8,963 nt of DNA, from contig WGAE01000240.1 in the NCBI GenBank assembly GCA_015489185.1, forward strand, positions 1-8,963. Reading direction: 5' to 3'. Positions 5,947 to 8,963 of this stretch are shown piece by piece. A program made the position numbers and the translations under genes. This DNA comes from Campylobacterales bacterium. GTDB taxonomy: Bacteria > Campylobacterota > Campylobacteria > Campylobacterales > QNZT01. Numbering within the stretch: the first letter of the stretch is position 1; the number at the start of each line of letters is the position of its first letter. Under the pieces are notes generated by a model. That model made no database searches and was not told the origin of the DNA. It worked only from the letters and a program-made list of their open reading frames with translations.

Positions 5947-7880
5947 CCGACCGGCGTACCGCTTTTTTTGCGTTTTTCCGGACGTATCAGCGCCAATCCT
6001 TCGTCATCTTTTGCCGCAAGCAGCATCCCCTCGGAGAGGTGTCCCATAATCTTTGCCGGTTTCAGATTTGCCACGACACACACCTGTGTATCGACAAGTG
6101 CTTCAGGAGTGTAGTAAGGTCTGATCCCTGCGATAATCTGACGTGGTTCCGGTTCCCCCAGATCGACTTTGAGTTTGAGCAGACGATCACTTTTAGCAAC
6201 CGCCTCGGCTTCGAGAATCGTTCCGATTTTCAGTTTGGTTTGGAAAAACTGATCGATTGTAATCAGTCCCTCTTTATCCAATCTGTTTTTTGTTGTCTCT
6301 TTTGAAGCAGGTGTAGCTGTTTTGGGTTCGCTTTTGAGTAACTCTTTTTCGATTTTCGGAAAAAGCGGTGGTACTTTTTTGATCATGAAGGTATGTAAAA
6401 GCGCTTTTTCTTCAATCAGGCGCCGGTAGTGTTCATGATTGATCGTAAAGCCGAGTGCGTCGGCGATTGTTTCACAGGTTTTAGGCATTACGGGGCTGAG
6501 CATCAGTGCCGTTTTTGCAAGCAGGTTCGCTACAAGTGCCACGAGTGCCATCGCCTCCTCTTTTTTCCCTTCTTTGATCTTCACCCAGGGTTCGTAAACG
6601 GCGATCGACTGGTTTGCAAGTGTCAGGATTTTCCACAACTCTTCGAGGTAACGATTCAGTTGCAGGTCGTAAAGATACGCCGGCAATGTTTCGATGATCG
6701 CTTCCGCCTCTTTGATCTCTTTTTCATGAAATCGGAGCACATCGGAAGAGTCGATGACAAAATCGTTATATTTACCGCTCATACCGATAATACGATTGAG
6801 CAAATTTCCCAGATCGTTGCTGAGATCCGAATTGATACGGTCGATCAGCGCTTTTTGGCTGAAGTCACCGTCCTGTCCGAAGGGAACCTCCCGTAACATG
6901 AAGTAACGAAAATTTTCCAAACCGTAGGCGTCCGCCACTTCACGCGGGTTGACGACGTTGCCTTTGGATTTGCTCATCTTTTCGCCGTTTCGCGTCCACC
7001 AGCCGTGTGCGCCGATATGTTTGGGCAGTTCAAGCCCCAGACTCATCAAAAACGCAGGCCAGTAAACGGCGTGAAAACGCAGGATATCTTTACCGACCAG
7101 ATGTACCGTGGCGGGCCAGAAGTCCATATCTTTTTCGTCTGTGCCGTAGCCCAGCGCGGTGATATAGTTCATCAGCGCGTCAAGCCAGACATACATCACA
7201 TGTTTAGGATCATTGATCGATTCGGGTAGTTTCACACCCCAGTCAAAACTGGTGCGGGTGATCGAAAGATCATGAAGTCCCTGTTTCACAAAGTTGATCA
7301 CTTCATTTTTTTTTGCTTTGGGAAGAATACACTTCTCTTTGTCTTCATACCATGCAAGCAGCGCATCTTCATATTTTGAAAGACGAAAAAAGTAGCTCTC
7401 CTCCTTGACGATCGAAGTCGGTTTGCCACAGTCGGGACAGAATTCGTTATCGATCAGTTGGGTTTTCGTAAAAAAGGTTTCGCAGCTGACACAGTAAAAG
7501 CCTTCGTAGTTATCTTTGTAGATATCTCCCTTTTCATACATTACCTCGAACGCTTTTTGTACGCCCAGCTTATGTTTTTCGTCGGTGGTGCGGATAAATT
7601 TGTCGTAACTGATATCGAAGTAGTCCCAGAGATCCCTGAATTTTGCGCTGATTTCGTCGGCGTACTCCTGCGGCTTTTTGCCCCGTTTTTGTGCGGCTTC
7701 CTGGATCTTTTGTCCGTGTTCGTCGGTACCGGTCAAAAAGAGCGTCTCAAGACCGATCATTCTGGAGTAGCGCGCCAGTGTATCGGCGATGATTGTCGTG
7801 TAGGCGTGACCGATATGCGGTACATCGTTAACGTAGTAGATGGGGGTGGTGATATATGCTTTTTTACAGTCGTTGGACAT
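5943..7880 (-). CDS. metG: Methionyl-tRNA synthetase with C-terminal tRNA-binding domain
   Basis: A class I aminoacyl-tRNA synthetase that charges initiator and elongator tRNA-Met in the cytoplasm. The 645-residue protein shows TTPIYYVNDVPHIGHAY with the HIGH motif at 22-25. A zinc knuckle follows with Cys130, Cys133, Cys148 and Cys151 (CVSC and CPDCG). The catalytic WLDALMNY region is at 232-239 and the KMSKS loop at 301-305. An alpha-helical anticodon-binding domain spans about 350-500. After a charged linker comes an EMAPII/Trbp111-type OB-fold tRNA-binding domain (about 540-632) with KIGTILEAE and NLKPAKIMGHLSEGM, which favours dimerisation in MetRS of this type. The ATG has GGGAA about six bases upstream. 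The gap to the DUF2459 gene is 28 bases, with a CATAAT (complement of 7908-7913) that might serve as an additional weak -10. There is no room for a T-box or riboswitch leader. The stop overlaps the next start by four bases. Confidence 0.98.
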   Translation of the reverse strand: MSNDCKKAYITTPIYYVNDVPHIGHAYTTIIADTLARYSRMIGLETLFLTGTDEHGQKIQEAAQKRGKKPQEYADEISAKFRDLWDYFDISYDKFIRTTDEKHKLGVQKAFEVMYEKGDIYKDNYEGFYCVSCETFFTKTQLIDNEFCPDCGKPTSIVKEESYFFRLSKYEDALLAWYEDKEKCILPKAKKNEVINFVKQGLHDLSITRTSFDWGVKLPESINDPKHVMYVWLDALMNYITALGYGTDEKDMDFWPATVHLVGKDILRFHAVYWPAFLMSLGLELPKHIGAHGWWTRNGEKMSKSKGNVVNPREVADAYGLENFRYFMLREVPFGQDGDFSQKALIDRINSDLSNDLGNLLNRIIGMSGKYNDFVIDSSDVLRFHEKEIKEAEAIIETLPAYLYDLQLNRYLEELWKILTLANQSIAVYEPWVKIKEGKKEEAMALVALVANLLAKTALMLSPVMPKTCETIADALGFTINHEHYRRLIEEKALLHTFMIKKVPPLFPKIEKELLKSEPKTATPASKETTKNRLDKEGLITIDQFFQTKLKIGTILEAEAVAKSDRLLKLKVDLGEPEPRQIIAGIRPYYTPEALVDTQVCVVANLKPAKIMGHLSEGMLLAAKDDEGLALIRPEKRKKSGTPVG

Positions 7881-7908
7881 AGTGTTTCCCGTATGCGATT
7901 TTTGGAAA

Positions 7909-8601
7909 TTATGGTACTACAAGATTGCTTAACGACTTTACAAAAGGAAAGACTACCTCAAAAGCGAGCGGTGTCCAGTAAGAGATGGGATAACCGGCTT
8001 TGCGCAGCACCTCTCCGCTCCAGGTATTGCAGGTGTAAAAGAGGTTGTAGGGTTCGGTAGCTTTGAAATAACGTATGTACGGACTGTATTTTGGAGCCTG
8101 TACAGGTATGGGTGCACCGTTTTGATAGAGAAAACTTTTTTGAATCTCATTTTCAGCCTGACGCAATACGGCTCTATCAGCAGGCAGGGCAATGACACTG
8201 CTGTCACGGCGGATAGCAGGATAGTGTCCGACGCGGATGACGCCGGGAGTATTTAGACAAAGTGCGCGGCAGGCAAGTACCGGATCGGTATCACGCCAGC
8301 GCGGTGTATGTAACATGAAGGCTTCATCACCGTAGCTGAAAGCGAAATAGCCCCGGTCGGGACGGTCGAAAAAGGGGGAGAGCATCGCTTTGAATTTTTT
8401 GGAAAGTGCATCGACAGGGAAGATGATTTCGGTATGTGCGAAATCATGAAACAGATAAATCGTACGGTTTTTGTCAGGGGTGTTGAATCTATGTGATGCA
8501 TTTGCGGGGAAAAAGAGCAGAAGGAAAGAGATGCTAAAATAGAGTAATAGAGTTACCGTTAGTAAAAGGATAAGGCGTCGCAGAAATTGCAATCGCCTCA
8601 T
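7909..8601 (-). CDS. Membrane-anchored DUF2459 (TIGR02117-like) protein
   Basis: The function is not known. The 230-residue product has an Arg-rich N-terminus, one hydrophobic segment (about 8-31), then an outside-facing domain. The domain resembles DUF2459: IYLFHDFAHTEIIFP matches the family's VxVxSHGWHTGIVLP, YFAFSYGDEAFML matches its FGWGDRxFYL, and YNLFYTCNTWSGEVLRKAG matches its YxxxxTCNTWTAxxLxxAG. Candidate functional residues are His52, His56 and Cys191. The His-then-Cys order is reminiscent of circularly permuted NlpC/P60-like thiol enzymes, but that is inference. The ATG at 8601 is preferred because it precedes the Arg-Arg anchor. A GTG in frame at 8610 would add three residues (numbering then shifts by three). 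Neither start has a good ribosome binding site, so coupling to the small upstream gene is possible. It lies 28 bases before metG on the same strand. Confidence 0.8.
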   Translation of the reverse strand: MRRLQFLRRLILLLTVTLLLYFSISFLLLFFPANASHRFNTPDKNRTIYLFHDFAHTEIIFPVDALSKKFKAMLSPFFDRPDRGYFAFSYGDEAFMLHTPRWRDTDPVLACRALCLNTPGVIRVGHYPAIRRDSSVIALPADRAVLRQAENEIQKSFLYQNGAPIPVQAPKYSPYIRYFKATEPYNLFYTCNTWSGEVLRKAGYPISYWTPLAFEVVFPFVKSLSNLVVP

Positions 8602-8632
8602 CCGTATCACAGCTTAGCGGTTGATCTTGGCC

Positions 8633-8809
8633 TTAGAAAGAGAAGCCTACAGGTTCTCTTCGTTTGAATGTAAAATGTCTTCGCTTTGTAAAGTAGGCAA
8701 CTGCTTTCGGATAGTACGCCGCAAACTGCATGGCAAGTGTTCCCGCTGCAAGCAATACGGCAGTCACGATGAAAAGCAGTAAGCCTGTAATATAGTTTAA
8801 TGTTTTCAT
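8633..8809 (-). CDS. Small single-span membrane protein (58 aa)
   Basis: I do not recognise the family. The 58-residue product has one strongly hydrophobic segment (about 8-30, YITGLLLFIVTAVLLAAGTL and beyond) and a basic C-terminal tail with KRR and KRRE clusters. By the positive-inside rule the tail is probably cytoplasmic. The ATG at 8809 has AAGGA (complement of 8816-8820) six bases upstream, a well-placed ribosome binding site that supports real translation. An in-frame TTG six bases earlier is less likely. It is the first gene of the leftward unit and ends about 30 bases before the DUF2459 start. A longer open frame overlaps it (8607-8873) but has no membrane or family features. No homology can be claimed. 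Confidence 0.6.
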   Translation of the reverse strand: MKTLNYITGLLLFIVTAVLLAAGTLAMQFAAYYPKAVAYFTKRRHFTFKRREPVGFSF

Positions 8810-8849
8810 GATCAATCCTTTTTGCGAAATGCAAAGTAATGATATATGA

Positions 8850-8855
8850 AGTATA
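8850..8855 (-). promoter_or_regulatory. Candidate -10 element for the leftward six-gene unit
   Basis: On the minus strand this reads TATACT, one mismatch from the TATAAT consensus, in a very AT-rich setting. Transcription would start near 8843, giving a leader of about 33 bases with AAGGA before the small membrane protein gene. No convincing -35 is present at 16-18 bases. An alternative -10, TATCAT (complement of 8839-8844), lies closer. It is the only plausible promoter region for the unit inside the window. Confidence 0.35.
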
Positions 8856-8893
8856 TTTAATTAAATTAAACAATAAGTAAATATATTTAATTA
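8852..8893. repeat. 12-base direct repeat TATATTTAATTA, two copies 30 bases apart
   Basis: Identical copies are at 8852-8863 and 8882-8893, within an AT-rich noncoding stretch upstream of the leftward unit. The 30-base period is near three helical turns, so both copies face roughly the same side. The first copy overlaps the candidate -10 element. They could be regulator sites or UP-like AT tracts. Low sequence complexity makes chance recurrence possible. Confidence 0.5.
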
Positions 8894-8939
8894 CTAAAAT
8901 TACTGAAGAATTAATTAAGAAAATATATGCAGAAATGAT

Positions 8940-8963
8940 TTACCCGGGTAAGATAAATTACCC
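8940..8963. repeat. Palindrome TTACCCGGGTAA plus a further half-site at the window end
   Basis: Bases 8940-8951 form a perfect 12-base palindrome. After a six-base spacer (GATAAA) the half-site TTACCC recurs at 8958-8963, so GGGTAA and TTACCC also form a hairpin-capable inverted repeat (8946-8963). The GC-rich core stands out from an otherwise almost pure A/T stretch. It may be a pair of operator sites or part of a terminator for a gene beyond the window. The window cuts the element. Confidence 0.55.

Larger units (their letters stand above)
8810..8963. other. AT-rich noncoding region upstream of the leftward unit
   Basis: This stretch has no supported gene on either strand and is far richer in A/T than the rest of the window, especially 8838-8939. 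It holds the small-gene ribosome binding site, a short TTTGC/GCAAA inverted repeat (8821-8835) just upstream of it, candidate -10 elements, the 30-base-spaced direct repeat and the edge palindrome. It is most likely a promoter and regulatory region that continues past the window. Confidence 0.6.

Noticed and set aside
7881..7908. Possible leader regulation (riboswitch or T-box) before metG
   Set aside because: Only 28 bases separate metG from the upstream stop codon, which is too short for a structured leader.
7458..8060. Long open frame antisense to metG and the DUF2459 gene
   Set aside because: It spans the boundary of two real genes on the other strand and shows no ribosome binding site or domain.
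8821..8835. TTTGC/GCAAA hairpin just before the small-gene ribosome binding site
   Set aside because: The stem is only five pairs and A/T rich, too weak to claim as a regulatory structure or terminator.
8607..8873. 88-codon open frame overlapping the small membrane protein
   Set aside because: It lacks a good ribosome binding site and has no hydrophobic or family signature, while the overlapping 58-codon frame has both a strong ribosome binding site and a clear membrane segment.

Overview
The window looks like a chromosomal housekeeping segment of a member of the Campylobacterota (Epsilonproteobacteria), at moderate GC. This is inferred from the style of several proteins: a LuxS with the YQCGTxKMHSL pattern, a BioA with WHPCSQMKD and SSWWVNLFGH, and a single-zinc-knuckle MetG with a C-terminal tRNA-binding domain followed by a short Mur-like protein. 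No species can be assigned. There are no mobile elements, CRISPR arrays, tRNAs or rRNAs.

Left part (1-2639, + strand): three tightly packed genes. They are the 3' part of a prephenate dehydratase gene (pheA-like, cut by the window start), luxS (S-ribosylhomocysteine lyase) and bioA (DAPA aminotransferase). luxS follows pheA by 30 bases, with a perfect TATAAT at the pheA stop. bioA starts inside the last codons of luxS.

Middle and right part (2632-8809, - strand): six genes read leftwards with gaps of -4 to about 30 bases, consistent with one transcription unit. In order of transcription they are a 58-residue membrane protein, a membrane-anchored DUF2459 protein, metG, a MurE/MurF-N-domain-like protein without a P-loop, a ChaA-like cation/proton exchanger, and a TRAP-type substrate-binding protein with a Tat signal. 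The last gene converges on bioA and overlaps it by 8 bases.

Right edge (8810-8963): a very AT-rich noncoding stretch with a plausible -10 element for the leftward unit, a 12-base direct repeat at 30-base spacing, and a 12-base perfect palindrome with a further half-site at the window end.

Functionally, luxS (recycling of the S-adenosylhomocysteine product), bioA (often SAM-using) and metG (methionine charging) all touch methionine/SAM economy, although they lie in two opposing units. The exchanger and the TRAP binding protein suggest an ion and organic-acid transport tail on the metG unit, but no TRAP membrane subunits are present. Nothing here is clearly a new system. The least explained items are the P-loop-less Mur-like protein, the orphan TRAP receptor coupled to an exchanger, and the palindromic edge region.
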